Shown piece after piece: positions 9,127 to 18,860 of a stretch of DNA of 64,000 nt. The stretch's first letter is position 1; each line of letters opens with the position of its first letter. Position numbers and translations under genes: made by a program. Origin of the DNA: Rhodospirillaceae bacterium (GTDB lineage: Bacteria; Pseudomonadota; Alphaproteobacteria; Kiloniellales; DSM-21159); assembly GCA_006969625.1 (NCBI GenBank), contig CP030885.1, forward strand, positions 3,235,430 to 3,299,429, read 5' to 3'. The notes below the pieces were generated by a model, which had not been told where the DNA came from, made no database searches, and was given only the letters and a program-made list of their open reading frames with translations.

Positions 9127-11136
9127 TCAGGTCACGTACAGCACGGTCAGCAACAGCAGCCCCGTGCTGGCGACGCATCCGGCGACGAGCGAAGCGGCCT
9201 GGCGGCTGCGCTGGCGCACGTGCTCGGGATCGACCAGAGAGCCGGCCTCCAGCCGGGCCACCTCCTGTTCGATGGCAGCATACTCCTGCTTGGCCCGCTC
9301 GAAGCCCTGCTCGTCGCGCAGGCGGGCGTCGGCGTCGTCAGCGGCCTGGGCGAGCGCCTGCAAGTCGCCCTCGGCGGCCGCCGTCTGGATGCGCTCGGCC
9401 AGCAGCTTGCGCTGATCCCGATTGTGATATCCCTCGACCACCGGCCCGAGCAGACTCGCCACCCAGGCGGCCAGGGCATGCAGGCTGGCCTGCCCGGTGG
9501 CCCGCTGGATCTCGGCCAGGAAGTAGGCGAGCGCCAGGCGCCGCAGCGGGTCGTCGTCGGACTTGGCGAGCGCGCGGATCACCCGGTCGGGCATGGCCTT
9601 CATGCGCGCACAGGCGAACGCGGCGATGTGGCGGTCGATCGGCTCGCCGTCCGTCCCGGCAGTCTGCGCCCGGCGCTCCAGCGCCGGCAACAGATCGGCG
9701 AGCTCGGCGACGTACTCGCCCTCCAGCAGCGACGACTGGCAAGGCCAATGATCGTTGAACTCGTACAGGCAACGTTCGATGCCGTAGCCCGCTTCGGTGC
9801 GGGCGAGGAAGTGGTGCATCGAGTCGAAGACACGGCGCAGGACGGCGTGCTCCGAGCGGCTGAGCGGCTGGGCGTCGAGCCAAGCCTGCGGCAGTTTGGC
9901 CTGGACCAGCTCGCCGAAGGCCTGACGCTGCCGCGACTCGCCGAAGTGCACGGCCAGTGCCTGCGGCAGCGCGTCGATGCCGGCAGCGAAGCTGCGCAAC
10001 TGAAGCGGCGCGCGGGGATCGAGTGCCGTCAGCAGCCGAGAGACCAAGCGGTCGCGTAGACCGCCGCCGCCGCCGGAGCCGGCCACCCCGATCGCCGCGG
10101 CGACGCGCTCGGCCAGCGCCTCGTCGCCGAGCGAGCGGCGCACCCAGGTCGGCAGATCGTTGCGCTGCAGGGCTGCCGTCGCTTGCTGCCAGTCGCAGGA
10201 CAATGCGGCGGCGATCGAACGCGCCGACCAGTAGCTCTGCTCGCCGACCGCATAGGCGCGCTGGCCGCGCACCGGCAAGCTCGGCTGCTTCGGGCTCAGA
10301 CGCTGGCCGCCGAGCCACATCTGCAGATCCTGCAGCGACCAGCGCTCGGCCCGTTGGTCGCAGAGCAGGCCGCGCAGCACCTCCATCATCGGCAGCGACA
10401 AACGCGTGCGCCCGATCAGCGTCGCGTAGGAGCCGCGGTTGATCTTCGACTGCAAGAGAGCCGCCAGGTCCATGCCGTCGGTCGGATCGCCGCCGGCCAG
10501 AAGAACGGCGATCGTCACCCCAAGCGCATAGAGGTCGTCCGCGCCGTAGCCGTTGCCGCGACCGCCCGGCAAGGCGCCCATCGTCTCGATCGGCTCGTAG
10601 ATGGCCGGCTGGTCGATCGCCGGCGGGGCCATGACGCACTCGCCGAGTACGCACCCGGTTTCGGCCGCATCGTCGAAGAAGAGGTTGTCGGCGCGAATCG
10701 CACGGTGGGTCAGGGCGCGCGCGTCGAAATCACGCAGGACTGCAGCCGCCGGCTGCAGCAGGGCGCGTACGATGTCGTCTTCGCGCCACGGTTTGAAGGC
10801 CGCCCCCGGCCCGCTCTGGACGCGGCGCCCGCGCGGACGCTTGAAGACCGCGACGAAACGGCGTCCGCCGGACGGCGGCCAAGCGACGACGTTCCAGGCC
10901 AACGCCATCATCATCGGCAGGCGGTCCTGCCGCGCGAGTTGCGCGATCAGTTCGCGGCGCGGCGCCAAGTCCGGCTGGCCGACCAGGCAGACGAAGGGAT
11001 TGCCCGTACGCCGCTCGCGCACGCCGTAGGCCTCGGCGTGCGGCGAATCGAACTCGGGCAGCCGCTCGCCGGGGAGCAGATCGAAGGTCTGGTCCAGGGC
11101 GATGGCGTCGCTGGTGTGGCTGGCCTGACCGTGCAT
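9127..11136 (-). CDS. Membrane-anchored serine/threonine-kinase-like protein, predicted pseudokinase
   Basis: 669 residues from ATG 11136 (GAGGG upstream; an in-frame ATG 24 codons earlier lacks support). Residues about 35-300 show a eukaryotic-type kinase layout: VAVFKRP (candidate Lys99), THRAIRADNLFF at 143-154 where HRDxxxxN is expected, and DDLYALG (200-206) of the C-lobe. The catalytic Asp of HRD is Ala (A146) and the DFG position reads LGE (164-166), so phosphotransfer is unlikely. A long helical C-terminal region (330-640) ends in a single membrane helix (SLVAGCVASTGLLLLTVLY), placing the kinase-like part in the cytoplasm. It is the first gene of an operon with the membrane protein at 8614-9111. 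Partner and ligand are unknown. Confidence 0.75.
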   Translation of the reverse strand: MHGQASHTSDAIALDQTFDLLPGERLPEFDSPHAEAYGVRERRTGNPFVCLVGQPDLAPRRELIAQLARQDRLPMMMALAWNVVAWPPSGGRRFVAVFKRPRGRRVQSGPGAAFKPWREDDIVRALLQPAAAVLRDFDARALTHRAIRADNLFFDDAAETGCVLGECVMAPPAIDQPAIYEPIETMGALPGGRGNGYGADDLYALGVTIAVLLAGGDPTDGMDLAALLQSKINRGSYATLIGRTRLSLPMMEVLRGLLCDQRAERWSLQDLQMWLGGQRLSPKQPSLPVRGQRAYAVGEQSYWSARSIAAALSCDWQQATAALQRNDLPTWVRRSLGDEALAERVAAAIGVAGSGGGGGLRDRLVSRLLTALDPRAPLQLRSFAAGIDALPQALAVHFGESRQRQAFGELVQAKLPQAWLDAQPLSRSEHAVLRRVFDSMHHFLARTEAGYGIERCLYEFNDHWPCQSSLLEGEYVAELADLLPALERRAQTAGTDGEPIDRHIAAFACARMKAMPDRVIRALAKSDDDPLRRLALAYFLAEIQRATGQASLHALAAWVASLLGPVVEGYHNRDQRKLLAERIQTAAAEGDLQALAQAADDADARLRDEQGFERAKQEYAAIEQEVARLEAGSLVDPEHVRQRSRQAASLVAGCVASTGLLLLTVLYVT

Positions 11137-11284
11137 GCGGGTTCCCTCGGCAGTCGATACCGCGAACCGGCGAACCGGCGGACGGCGGCGCACCGGTGGA
11201 TGCAGCAATCCGCTTCTGTCTAACGCGGGGATGGCAAACGCGGGGTTAACGGCCGCGGCAATCGGGAGGCCCGACTGCGCGGAA

Positions 11285-12574
11285 TCAGTCGGCGAAGGGA
11301 TCGCGGACGAGGATGGTGTCGGCGCGCTGGGGCGAGGTCGACAGCAGAGCTACGGGGGCGCCGATCAGCTCTTCGATGCGGCGAACGTACTTGACCGTGG
11401 TCGCCGGCAGATCGGCCCAGGAACGGGCGCCCTGGGTACTGCCGCTCCAGCCCTCGAAGCGCTCGTAGACGGGCTCCGCCGCCGCCTGCAAGGACGGCAG
11501 GGCCGGCAGATAGTCGTAATGCCGCCCGCCGATGCGATAGCCGACGCAGACCTTCAGCTCCTGCAGCCCGTCGAGCACGTCCAGCTTGGTCAGCGCAATG
11601 CCGTCGATGCCGCCGGTCTTGACCGCCTGGCGCACCATCACCGCATCGAACCAGCCGCAGCGCCGGGCGCGGCCGGTCACCGTGCCGAACTCGCGGCCGC
11701 GCTCGCCCAGGCTGCGCCCGACCTCGTCGGACAGCTCGGTCGGAAAGGGGCCGCTGCCGACGCGCGTCGTGTAGGCCTTGGTGATCCCAAGCACCATGCC
11801 GAGGCCACCGGCGAAGCCGGAGCCGGCCGCCGCCTGCCCCGCCACCGTGTTGGAGGAGGTCACGAAGGGATAGGTGCCATGATCGACGTCGAGCATGGCG
11901 CCCTGGGCGCCCTCGAAGAGGACGCGATGGCCCTGACGCCGTGCCTCGTCGAGCCGGTGCCAGACGCGATCGGCGTAGGGCAGGATCTTCGGCGCGATCT
12001 CGCGAAGCTGCGACACGAGGTCCTCGGCCGCCACCTCCGGCAGGTCCAAGCCGCGAAACAACGCGTTGTGGTGGACCAGCAGGCTGGCGACGCGCTTGGC
12101 CAGCAGGTCGGGATCGGCCAGGTCGCAGACGCGGATGGCGCGCCGGCCGACCTTGTCCTCGTAGGCCGGGCCGATGCCGCGGCCGGTGGTGCCGATCTTG
12201 TCGTCGCCCCGCCGCGCCTCGCGCGCGCGGTCGACGGCCCCGTGCAGCGGCAGGATCAGCGCGGCGTTCTCCGCCACCTTCAGGGTGTCGGGCGTGATCT
12301 CGACACCCTGCGCCGTCAGCCGCTCGATCTCCTCGACCAGCGCCCAGGGGTCGACGACGACGCCGTTGCCGATGATCGACAGCTTGCCGGGCCGCACGAC
12401 GCCGGAGGGCAGCAGCGACAGCTTGTAGGTCTGCGCGCCGACCACCAGCGTGTGGCCGGCGTTGTGGCCGCCCTGGAAACGCACCACCACGTCGGCGCGC
12501 TCGGACAGCCAGTCCACGATCTTGCCCTTGCCTTCGTCGCCCCACTGGGCGCCGACGACGACGACGTTCGCCAT
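11285..12574 (-). CDS. purA: Adenylosuccinate synthetase
   Basis: A 429-residue enzyme making adenylosuccinate from IMP, aspartate and GTP in AMP synthesis. The N-terminus has the GTP-binding [14 protein letters not shown], followed by [20 protein letters not shown] and the later [13 protein letters not shown] are further family signatures. Length and start are canonical. It lies 183 bases downstream of the unknown three-gene cassette on the same strand. The gap contains an imperfect GC-rich hairpin near 12621-12651 but no clear terminator, so read-through into purA is possible. Confidence 0.97.
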   Translation of the reverse strand: MANVVVVGAQWGDEGKGKIVDWLSERADVVVRFQGGHNAGHTLVVGAQTYKLSLLPSGVVRPGKLSIIGNGVVVDPWALVEEIERLTAQGVEITPDTLKVAENAALILPLHGAVDRAREARRGDDKIGTTGRGIGPAYEDKVGRRAIRVCDLADPDLLAKRVASLLVHHNALFRGLDLPEVAAEDLVSQLREIAPKILPYADRVWHRLDEARRQGHRVLFEGAQGAMLDVDHGTYPFVTSSNTVAGQAAAGSGFAGGLGMVLGITKAYTTRVGSGPFPTELSDEVGRSLGERGREFGTVTGRARRCGWFDAVMVRQAVKTGGIDGIALTKLDVLDGLQELKVCVGYRIGGRHYDYLPALPSLQAAAEPVYERFEGWSGSTQGARSWADLPATTVKYVRRIEELIGAPVALLSTSPQRADTILVRDPFAD

Positions 12575-12757
12575 GCTCCGTCCCTTCTGCGTGCAGGACC
12601 GGCGACCGACGACGAGGAGGGGCGCGCGCGGCAGGACGAGCCTGCGCGCGGCGGGGATCGGTGCGGCCTGAAGCGGGCCTGACGGATAAATCCCGCAGCC
12701 GCTCGGCTCAAGGCAAAAGTGCGGGCACGCGAATGCGGCGGGACACCCGGGAGCCGG

Positions 12758-13246
12758 CTAGCGCCTGCCGTTGGTCGTCTTGGCGGGCAGGCCGAAGGTG
12801 GGGAAGCTGCCCTTCAGCCCGCCGGCCACGGTCAGGGGCGTCACCCCGTCGGCGACGTCGGGACGCTCGACCCACCAGAACAGGTTGAGCGGCCAGAGCT
12901 GGTGCCCGGTGGGCACGCAGCCGGTGCCGGTGACGTAGCCCCACTTGATCAGCTTTTCCCACTTGCCGTTGCTGACCTCGTCGGGCGGAACCGGGCAGAC
13001 GGGGACCCACCAGCTTCCCGTCTTGTAGCTCGCCACCTCGTAGAACAGGACGGGCATGCCGCTATCGGGCAATTCGGCCACCTGCGCCTTGCCGCTGAGG
13101 AACAGGATCGGCGAGATGGCGCTGTCGAGCCCGGCAAAGCCGCCGAAGGTGGCGAGGACGACGCGGATCGGCGGCGACGGGGCCTTCAGTCCTTTGGCCG
13201 ACGAGGAGTTCGAGGAGCTCGAGGAAGACCCGGAGTGCAGACTCAT
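12758..13246 (-). CDS. Unrecognised protein, third gene of the 12.7-14.9 kb cassette
   Basis: 162 residues, start ATG 13246 with GGGAGGCG just upstream. It begins with a serine-rich low-complexity stretch (residues 5-16) and has no obvious signal peptide. The central and C-terminal part is rich in Trp, Pro and Gly (GSWWVPVCPVPPDEV, KWEKLIKWGYVTG, NLFWWVERPDV) and has two Cys residues. No catalytic motif is evident. It follows the 378-residue gene by 16 bases and is clearly the last member of a three-gene operon. I do not recognise it. Confidence 0.65.
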   Translation of the reverse strand: MSLHSGSSSSSSNSSSAKGLKAPSPPIRVVLATFGGFAGLDSAISPILFLSGKAQVAELPDSGMPVLFYEVASYKTGSWWVPVCPVPPDEVSNGKWEKLIKWGYVTGTGCVPTGHQLWPLNLFWWVERPDVADGVTPLTVAGGLKGSFPTFGLPAKTTNGRR

Positions 13247-13262
13247 GGTTCGCCTCCCGCGG

Positions 13263-14399
13263 CTAGGACAGGCGCTTCAGCCAAGGCGCGTCGGCAACCT
13301 CGGCGAAGAGACCGTTCGTCGTCACATATCCGGTCGGCTGCTTCTTGTCCTGAGTGTAGGGCTTGGCCAGCACGTCCAGCAGGGCCTCGGTCAGGGCGCC
13401 GGGCTTGGAACTGGTCTGGCTGCTGCCGCCGGCGACCTCGGGCGCCAGCTTGCCGAAAACATCGACGATGCGCTGGTCGAGCCCGACCCACTCGCCGCTC
13501 GGCTTGGCGACGGCGAGGAAGCTGTTGCCCGCATAATCGAGGCTCTTCGCGCTCTTGCCGGCGACGTCCAGGGCCTCCAGCCAGGGACGATAGAAGGCGA
13601 TAAACATGGCGTCGCTTTCTTCGGGATCATCGCCGCCGCCCTCGATCGAACTCGGATCCGCCACGCGCATGCGCCATGTCCCGTCGTTGTAGCCCTGCGC
13701 CATCACACCGACCCGCGCATTCGGCAGGTTGAGGTTGACCGTATTGATGTTCCAGACCTGCCACATGGCGTCCGTCAGCATGCCGTTCTGGCCGCCGTAG
13801 GTCTGCCCCGTCGTCAGGTTGCCGCCGTTGTCGGTGCCGCCGCCCGAGCCCTTGGCCTCCCAGAGCTGGTAGGCGCCGACGCCGCCGAAGCGGGAGATGT
13901 AGTCGGGCCGCTGATTGTTCCAGCGTGTCGTGATCAGGCCGAAGAAGCGGTTGAAGTGCATGAAGTTGGAGGGATTGCCGTGGCGCAGGGCGGCGAGCTC
14001 GCAGGCCGCGGCGGTGAAGACGGACCCCACCGTGAAGGCGATCTGCGCCTTCTCGCTCGTCTCGGCCAGCACCTGGACCGCCGAGCGGGAAAGATAGCCG
14101 GCCGGCGCGTTGTAGCCGCCGACGGCGCAGGCGACGAGGAAGGAGTTCCAGCGCCAGTCGCTCTCCGTCTGGTCCAAGGCGGGCGGACCGGGAAAGACGC
14201 CGACGAGTTGGGTGAGCGCGAAGAGCGCAGCGGGCGCCAGGTCGACGTAGTCGAAATTGGCGACGCCGTCGTGCTGCCAGACCTTGAAGTTGCCCGAGGC
14301 GGTGAAGTCGAAGGTGTCCTGGATGCCGCCGACGCAGCTCTGTCCGAAGACGTTCAGCAGCGTTCCGGGGGCGTGGTAGAAGTAGGCGATCCGCGGCAC
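13263..14399 (-). CDS. Unrecognised protein, second gene of the cassette
   Basis: 378 residues, starting at GTG 14399 with an excellent GGAGG six bases upstream and one base after the previous stop, so translation is coupled. The protein starts PRIAYFYHAPGTLLNVFG and has no signal peptide or strong membrane helix. It is rich in aromatic residues and Asn/Gly. Notable segments are GIQDTFDFTASGNFKVW (20-40 region), LVACAVGGYNAPAGYLS, FMHFNRFFGLITTRWNN and a Gly/Asn-rich GSGGGTDNGGNLTTGQ. I cannot assign a fold. The position between two other unknowns suggests it is the core component of the set. Confidence 0.65.
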   Translation of the reverse strand: MPRIAYFYHAPGTLLNVFGQSCVGGIQDTFDFTASGNFKVWQHDGVANFDYVDLAPAALFALTQLVGVFPGPPALDQTESDWRWNSFLVACAVGGYNAPAGYLSRSAVQVLAETSEKAQIAFTVGSVFTAAACELAALRHGNPSNFMHFNRFFGLITTRWNNQRPDYISRFGGVGAYQLWEAKGSGGGTDNGGNLTTGQTYGGQNGMLTDAMWQVWNINTVNLNLPNARVGVMAQGYNDGTWRMRVADPSSIEGGGDDPEESDAMFIAFYRPWLEALDVAGKSAKSLDYAGNSFLAVAKPSGEWVGLDQRIVDVFGKLAPEVAGGSSQTSSKPGALTEALLDVLAKPYTQDKKQPTGYVTTNGLFAEVADAPWLKRLS

Positions 14400-14400
14400 C

Positions 14401-14898
14401 TCAGTCCTCCATATCGGCCGGCGCCCCGGGAGCGGGCAGTTCGGCGGCGATCTGCTCCGGCGCGTAGCTGTCCCAGTCGGGCGGGCTGGCGGGGGGTGGG
14501 CCGCCGGAATCCTGTGCGCTCAGCACAGCGACCAGGCCCTGGGTGGCGTCCTGCAGCTTGGCGAGGTTCGTGTTGTGGGCGAGCGCCATCTCCGGCGTGA
14601 TGGTGCGGCCGGTGTTGAGCTGGCCCATCTTGCTCATCGCGGTGTTGTCGGCGATGAGCTGACCGAGCAGGGGCAGGACGGTGTTGCCGGCCTCGCCGCA
14701 CAGGGCATCGAGCTGCTGGGAATCGGGATCTTCGCTGGCACGCAGCGTCAACAGGGACTGCTTGAAGGCGTCGAGCGTCGCCACCGCCTGCTTCTGCGAG
14801 GTGCCGTAGTCGGGCCGCGCTTGCAGGTCGCTCACCACCTTCGGCACGACCTCCAGGCAGGCGGCGACCGCAGCGGTGAGTTCGGCGGATTTCGGCAT
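14401..14898 (-). CDS. Unrecognised helical protein, first gene of the cassette
   Basis: 165 residues from ATG 14898 (GAAGAGA upstream; an earlier in-frame ATG at 14943 is less well placed). The first 125 residues appear wholly alpha-helical (LTAAVAACLEVVPKVVSDL, AVATLDAFKQSLLTL, LPLLGQLIADNTAMSKM), and the last 40 are proline-rich and acidic (GGPPPASPPDWD, ending DMED). No signal peptide. It leads the three-gene operon, 90 bases after the FG-GAP protein gene, and may share that promoter or have its own in the gap. Not recognised. Confidence 0.65.
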   Translation of the reverse strand: MPKSAELTAAVAACLEVVPKVVSDLQARPDYGTSQKQAVATLDAFKQSLLTLRASEDPDSQQLDALCGEAGNTVLPLLGQLIADNTAMSKMGQLNTGRTITPEMALAHNTNLAKLQDATQGLVAVLSAQDSGGPPPASPPDWDSYAPEQIAAELPAPGAPADMED

Positions 14899-14987
14899 GG
14901 CGCGTCTCTTCGCGGCGGCAGGTCGTCGGGCGGCAGCCGTCAAGGGGGCTCCCCTGTCAGACGGGCGGCCGCGCCCGCGCGTGAAGT

Positions 14988-15899
14988 TCAGCGCAGCAGG
15001 CGCACCACCGTGCCGTCCCCGAGCGCATAGCCGACGTCCGGCCGGCCCGAGCCGTCGAAGTCCGCAACCAGGAAGTCGCTGTCGATCGGCGCCTTATGGG
15101 CCAGCCGCGCGAGCCGCACCCAGGCACCGTCGCGCAGATCCAGCGCCAGCAGGGCTCGGCGGCCCATCTCCGGCACCAGCAGCTCGTCGTCGCCGTCGCC
15201 GTCGAGATCGAAAACCGCCGACAGGCGCAGTGCGCGGCTGCCGATGGCATGGTTGGAAACGCCCGCGAACTCCGGCCCGGGCTCGAGGCGGCCGTCGCGC
15301 CAGCGCCACAGGCGCAGCACGCCGCCGATGTGCGGCGTCTCCACCTCGACCAGCTCGATGCGACCATCGCCGTCGAAGTCCCCGACGCCGGCCGGGTTGC
15401 GCCAGCGCATCGGCACGCCGATGGCCGGCGTCTCGGCGAGCAGTGCCAACCGCCCCTCGGTCACCTCGTAGAGCGCCAGGGCGGCGCCGCGGTCGCGATA
15501 CGACTTGACCACCAGCACCTCGTCGCGCCCCTCGCCGGTCAGGTCGACCAGCCGCGGCGTCAGGTCCTCGAACACCGCCTCGGGAGCCAGTCGGGCCTCC
15601 AGCATCAAGCCGCCGTCGGTGATCGCCCGCAATCCGGCCGCCTCGATCGCATCGCCGAGCACGCCGTGGGGATAGCGGTCGGTCGGCTCGATCAGCAGCG
15701 CCTTGACGATCCCCGACGCCCCGGTGGCCGGCCGCGAGTCCGCCAGCGCCTCGGCCGGCAGCGCCACGGGCGGCCGCACCGGCAAGGGCGCCCCGCCGAC
15801 CTCGACCCGAATGCCGAAATCTTCGAAGGTGCCGGCGGCAGCCGACGCCGGTGCCAGCGCGGCGGCGGCCAGCAGGCCGATGAGAGTCGGTCGCAGCAC
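14988..15899 (-). CDS. Secreted FG-GAP/VCBS-repeat-like protein
   Basis: 303 residues from GTG 15899, which places a clean Sec signal peptide (LRPTLIGLLAAAALAPASA) at the start; an ATG 27 codons earlier would bury it. The mature protein contains at least four calcium-binding-type repeats: LVDLTGEGRDEVLVV, VGDFDGDGRIELVEV, VFDLDGDGDDELLVP and VADFDGSGRPDVGYA. This pattern predicts a beta-propeller located in the periplasm or outside the cell. It follows serA by about 130 bases on the same strand, but no functional link to serine synthesis is evident. Confidence 0.8.
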   Translation of the reverse strand: MLRPTLIGLLAAAALAPASAAAGTFEDFGIRVEVGGAPLPVRPPVALPAEALADSRPATGASGIVKALLIEPTDRYPHGVLGDAIEAAGLRAITDGGLMLEARLAPEAVFEDLTPRLVDLTGEGRDEVLVVKSYRDRGAALALYEVTEGRLALLAETPAIGVPMRWRNPAGVGDFDGDGRIELVEVETPHIGGVLRLWRWRDGRLEPGPEFAGVSNHAIGSRALRLSAVFDLDGDGDDELLVPEMGRRALLALDLRDGAWVRLARLAHKAPIDSDFLVADFDGSGRPDVGYALGDGTVVRLLR

Positions 15900-16027
15900 G
15901 AGGTTCCGGCCCCTCCGGCACGGGGTAGGAGAAGGCGCGCCGCTCTGGCGCCCCAAACTTCTAGCAGAAGCGCACAGCATGCAGAACGCCGCAGGCCGCA
16001 TCGGCGGCCGGAAACCGGATCCGTGTC

Positions 16028-17611
16028 CTAGAAGTTCAGCGGCTCGGCTCGCGTAACCAGCGGCAGGCCACGGACCTTCTCCACTGTCGCCTTGTCGATC
16101 GGGGCGTCCAGTTCGATCAGGGCGATGGCGTCGCCGCCGGGCTCGTTGCGCCCGAGGTGGAAGGCGCCGATGTTGATCCGTTCCTGCGCCAGCAGGCCGG
16201 TCAGCGCCGCGATCACGCCCGGCTTGTCCTCGTTCGTCGTGTAGAGCATGTGCGGGGCCACCTGCGCCTCGATCTGGATGCCCTTGATCTCGACGATGCG
16301 GGGCTTGTCGCCGCCGAAGAGCGTGCCGGCGACCGCGCGCTCCTGCCGCTCCGTCTTGACCGTCAGCCGCATCAGCGTCTGGTAGTCCCCGGGCTCCTCG
16401 TCCTTGATCTCGCGCACCTCGATGTCGCGCTGGCGGGCGAGCACCGGCGCGTTGACCATGTTCACCGAGTCGAGCATCGGCTTGAGCAGGCCGGTCAGCG
16501 CCGCCTGGGTCAGCGGCCGGGTGTTCAGTTCGGCCACGTGGCCCTCGTATTCGATGGTGACGCCGCGCAGCCCGGTCCGCGTGAGCTGTCCGGCGAAGGA
16601 ACCGAGTTGCTGGGCCAGGGTCATGTAGGGTCCCAGGCGCTTGGCGTCCTCGGCCGAGAGCGAAGGCATGTTCACGGCGTTGGTGACCGCGCCGCTCAGC
16701 AGGTAGTCGCTCATCTGCTCGGCCACCTGCACCGCGACGTTCTCCTGCGCCTCGTTGGTCGAGGCGCCCAGGTGCGGCGTGCAGACCAGGTTGGGCAGGC
16801 CGAACAGCGGGTTGTCCTTGGCGGGCTCGACCTCGAACACGTCCAGCGCAGCGCCTGCGACCTGGCCGGACTCCAGCGCCGCCTTCAGGTCGGCTTCGAC
16901 CACGAGGCCGCCGCGCGCGCAGTTGACGATGCGCACGCCCTTCTTGCACTTGGCCAGCGCGGCCGCGTCGATCATGCCGCGCGTCTGGTCGGTCAGCGGC
17001 ACGTGCAGCGTGACGATGTCGGCGCGCGCCAGCAGCTCGTCCAGCTCCAGCTTTTCGATACCCAGGTCCGCGGCGCGGTCGTGCGACAGGAAGGGGTCGT
17101 AGGCGATCACCTTCATGCGCAGGCCCAGCGCCCGCTCGACGACGATGGAGCCGATGTTGCCGCAGCCGACGACGCCCAGTGTCTTGCCGGTCAACTCGGT
17201 GCCCATGAACTTCGACTTCTCCCACTTGCCGGCCTGGGTGGAGGCGTCGGCAGCGGGGATCTGGCGGGCCATGGCGAAGATCATGGCGATGGTGTGCTCG
17301 GCCGTCGTGGTGGCGTTGCCGTAGGGCGTGTTCATCACCACGATGCCGTGCGAGGTCGCCGCCTCGACGTCGATGTTGTCGACGCCGATGCCGGCGCGGC
17401 CTGTCACCTTCAGTCGGCCGGCGGCACCCTTCTCAAGGATCTCGGCGGTCAGCTTGGTGGCCGACCGCACGGCGATGCCGTCGTAGTCGCCGGCGCGCGC
17501 GGCCAGCTCGTCCGGTCCGAGGCCGGTCTCGAAGTCGACCTCGAGGCCGCGTTGCTTGAAGACCTCCTCGGCCAGCGGGCTGAGCTTGTCGGCGATCAGA
17601 ACCTTGGGCAT
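16028..17611 (-). CDS. serA: D-3-phosphoglycerate dehydrogenase
   Basis: A 527-residue long-form SerA, the first step of serine synthesis from 3-phosphoglycerate. The NAD-binding site is seen in LGVVGCGNIGSIV, the 2-hydroxyacid dehydrogenase signature in KKGVRIVNCARGG, and the catalytic His in VCTPHLGAST. After the catalytic part come an intervening (ASB) domain and a C-terminal ACT domain (about 450-527) that in this family can mediate serine feedback. The start ATG at 17611 is at the normal N-terminus (PKVLIADKLSP). serC lies 64 bases upstream on the same strand, so the two form a serC-serA operon. Confidence 0.97.
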   Translation of the reverse strand: MPKVLIADKLSPLAEEVFKQRGLEVDFETGLGPDELAARAGDYDGIAVRSATKLTAEILEKGAAGRLKVTGRAGIGVDNIDVEAATSHGIVVMNTPYGNATTTAEHTIAMIFAMARQIPAADASTQAGKWEKSKFMGTELTGKTLGVVGCGNIGSIVVERALGLRMKVIAYDPFLSHDRAADLGIEKLELDELLARADIVTLHVPLTDQTRGMIDAAALAKCKKGVRIVNCARGGLVVEADLKAALESGQVAGAALDVFEVEPAKDNPLFGLPNLVCTPHLGASTNEAQENVAVQVAEQMSDYLLSGAVTNAVNMPSLSAEDAKRLGPYMTLAQQLGSFAGQLTRTGLRGVTIEYEGHVAELNTRPLTQAALTGLLKPMLDSVNMVNAPVLARQRDIEVREIKDEEPGDYQTLMRLTVKTERQERAVAGTLFGGDKPRIVEIKGIQIEAQVAPHMLYTTNEDKPGVIAALTGLLAQERINIGAFHLGRNEPGGDAIALIELDAPIDKATVEKVRGLPLVTRAEPLNF

Positions 17612-17675
17612 GCGTGTCTCGTCTCTTCGGCAGGAAGTGGGGCGGGGAATCTGGCGGGAAGAGCCTCGGCAGGGA

Positions 17676-18860
17676 TCAGGCGGCGGCCGCCGTCTCGGCC
17701 CGGACGGTGGCGTAGGCCCACTCCAGCCAGGGCAGCAGCGCCTCGATGTTCGCCGTCTCGACCGTCGCCCCGCCCCAGATGCGCAGGCCCGGCGGCGCGT
17801 CCCGGTAAGCGCCGATGTCGTAGGCGGCGTCGGCCTCGTCGAGCAGGGCGACGATCCGCTTGGCGACCGCCGCCTGGCGCGCGTCGTCCAGGGCGACGAA
17901 CCAGTCGTCGACGACCTTCAGGCAGATCGAGGTGCAGGAGCGGGTCGCCGGATCCTCGGCCAGGAAGTCGATCCAGTCGGTCGCCTCGACCCACTTGGCG
18001 ATGGCGGCGAGGTTGGCTTCCGAGCGTGCGACCAGGCGCGGCAGGCCGCCGATCTCCTCGGCCCAGGTCAGGCCGTCGATGGCGTCCTCGACCGCCAGCA
18101 TCGACGGCGTGTTGATCGTCTCGCCCTTGAAGATTCCCTCGTTCAGCTTGCCGCCCTTGGTCAGGCGGAAGATCTTGGGCAGCGGCCAGGGCGGCGTGTA
18201 GCTCTCCAGCCGCTCGACCGCCCGCGGCGAGAGAGCCAGCATGCCGTGCGCCGCCTCGCCGCCCAGCACCTTCTGCCAGGACCAGGTGACGACATCGAGC
18301 TTGTCGTACGGCAACTCCATCGCGAAGGCGGCGGAGGTCGCATCGCAGATCGCCAGGCCCTCCCGGTCGGCGGCGATCCAATCGCCGTTCGGCACGCGCA
18401 CGCCTGAGGTGGTGCCGTTCCAGGTGAAGACCACGTCGCGGCGCCAGTCCACCTGGCCCAGGTCGGGCAGCCGGCCGTAGTCGGCCTTCAGGGTGCGCGC
18501 GTCGGCCAGCTCGAGCTGCTTCACCGCGTCGGTCACCCAGCCCTCGCCGAAGGACTCCCAGGCCAGCAGGTCGACGCCGCGCGCGCCCAGCAGCCCCCAC
18601 ATCGCCATCTCGACGGCGCCGGTGTCCGAGGCCGGCACGATCCCCAGGCGCCAGTCGTCCGGCAGGCCGAGGACGCGCCGGGAACGAGCGATGACCTCGG
18701 CCAGCTTGGCCTTGCCCCCCTTGGCCCGGTGCGAGCGGCCGACGAAGGCGCCCTCCAGCGCGGCCAGCGACCAGCCCGGGCGCTTGGCGCAGGGACCGCT
18801 CGAGAAGTTCGGATCGGCGGGTGCGATCGCGGGACGGGCGGGCGTGGCGGACGCGGACAT
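17676..18860 (-). CDS. serC: Phosphoserine aminotransferase
   Basis: A 394-residue PLP enzyme converting 3-phosphohydroxypyruvate to phosphoserine. It is the longer SerC form seen in alphaproteobacteria (about 390 rather than 360 residues). Visible features are the N-terminal [13 protein letters not shown], the small-molecule site around [17 protein letters not shown], and [15 protein letters not shown] with the likely Schiff-base Lys. It is first in the serC-serA operon. Its promoter must lie in 18861-19200, a region shared with a divergent transporter gene. Confidence 0.95.
   Translation of the reverse strand: MSASATPARPAIAPADPNFSSGPCAKRPGWSLAALEGAFVGRSHRAKGGKAKLAEVIARSRRVLGLPDDWRLGIVPASDTGAVEMAMWGLLGARGVDLLAWESFGEGWVTDAVKQLELADARTLKADYGRLPDLGQVDWRRDVVFTWNGTTSGVRVPNGDWIAADREGLAICDATSAAFAMELPYDKLDVVTWSWQKVLGGEAAHGMLALSPRAVERLESYTPPWPLPKIFRLTKGGKLNEGIFKGETINTPSMLAVEDAIDGLTWAEEIGGLPRLVARSEANLAAIAKWVEATDWIDFLAEDPATRSCTSICLKVVDDWFVALDDARQAAVAKRIVALLDEADAAYDIGAYRDAPPGLRIWGGATVETANIEALLPWLEWAYATVRAETAAAA

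Noticed and set aside
12621-12651. Terminator before purA
   Set aside because: The GC-rich inverted repeat is imperfect and lacks a T tract, so it is not called as a terminator.
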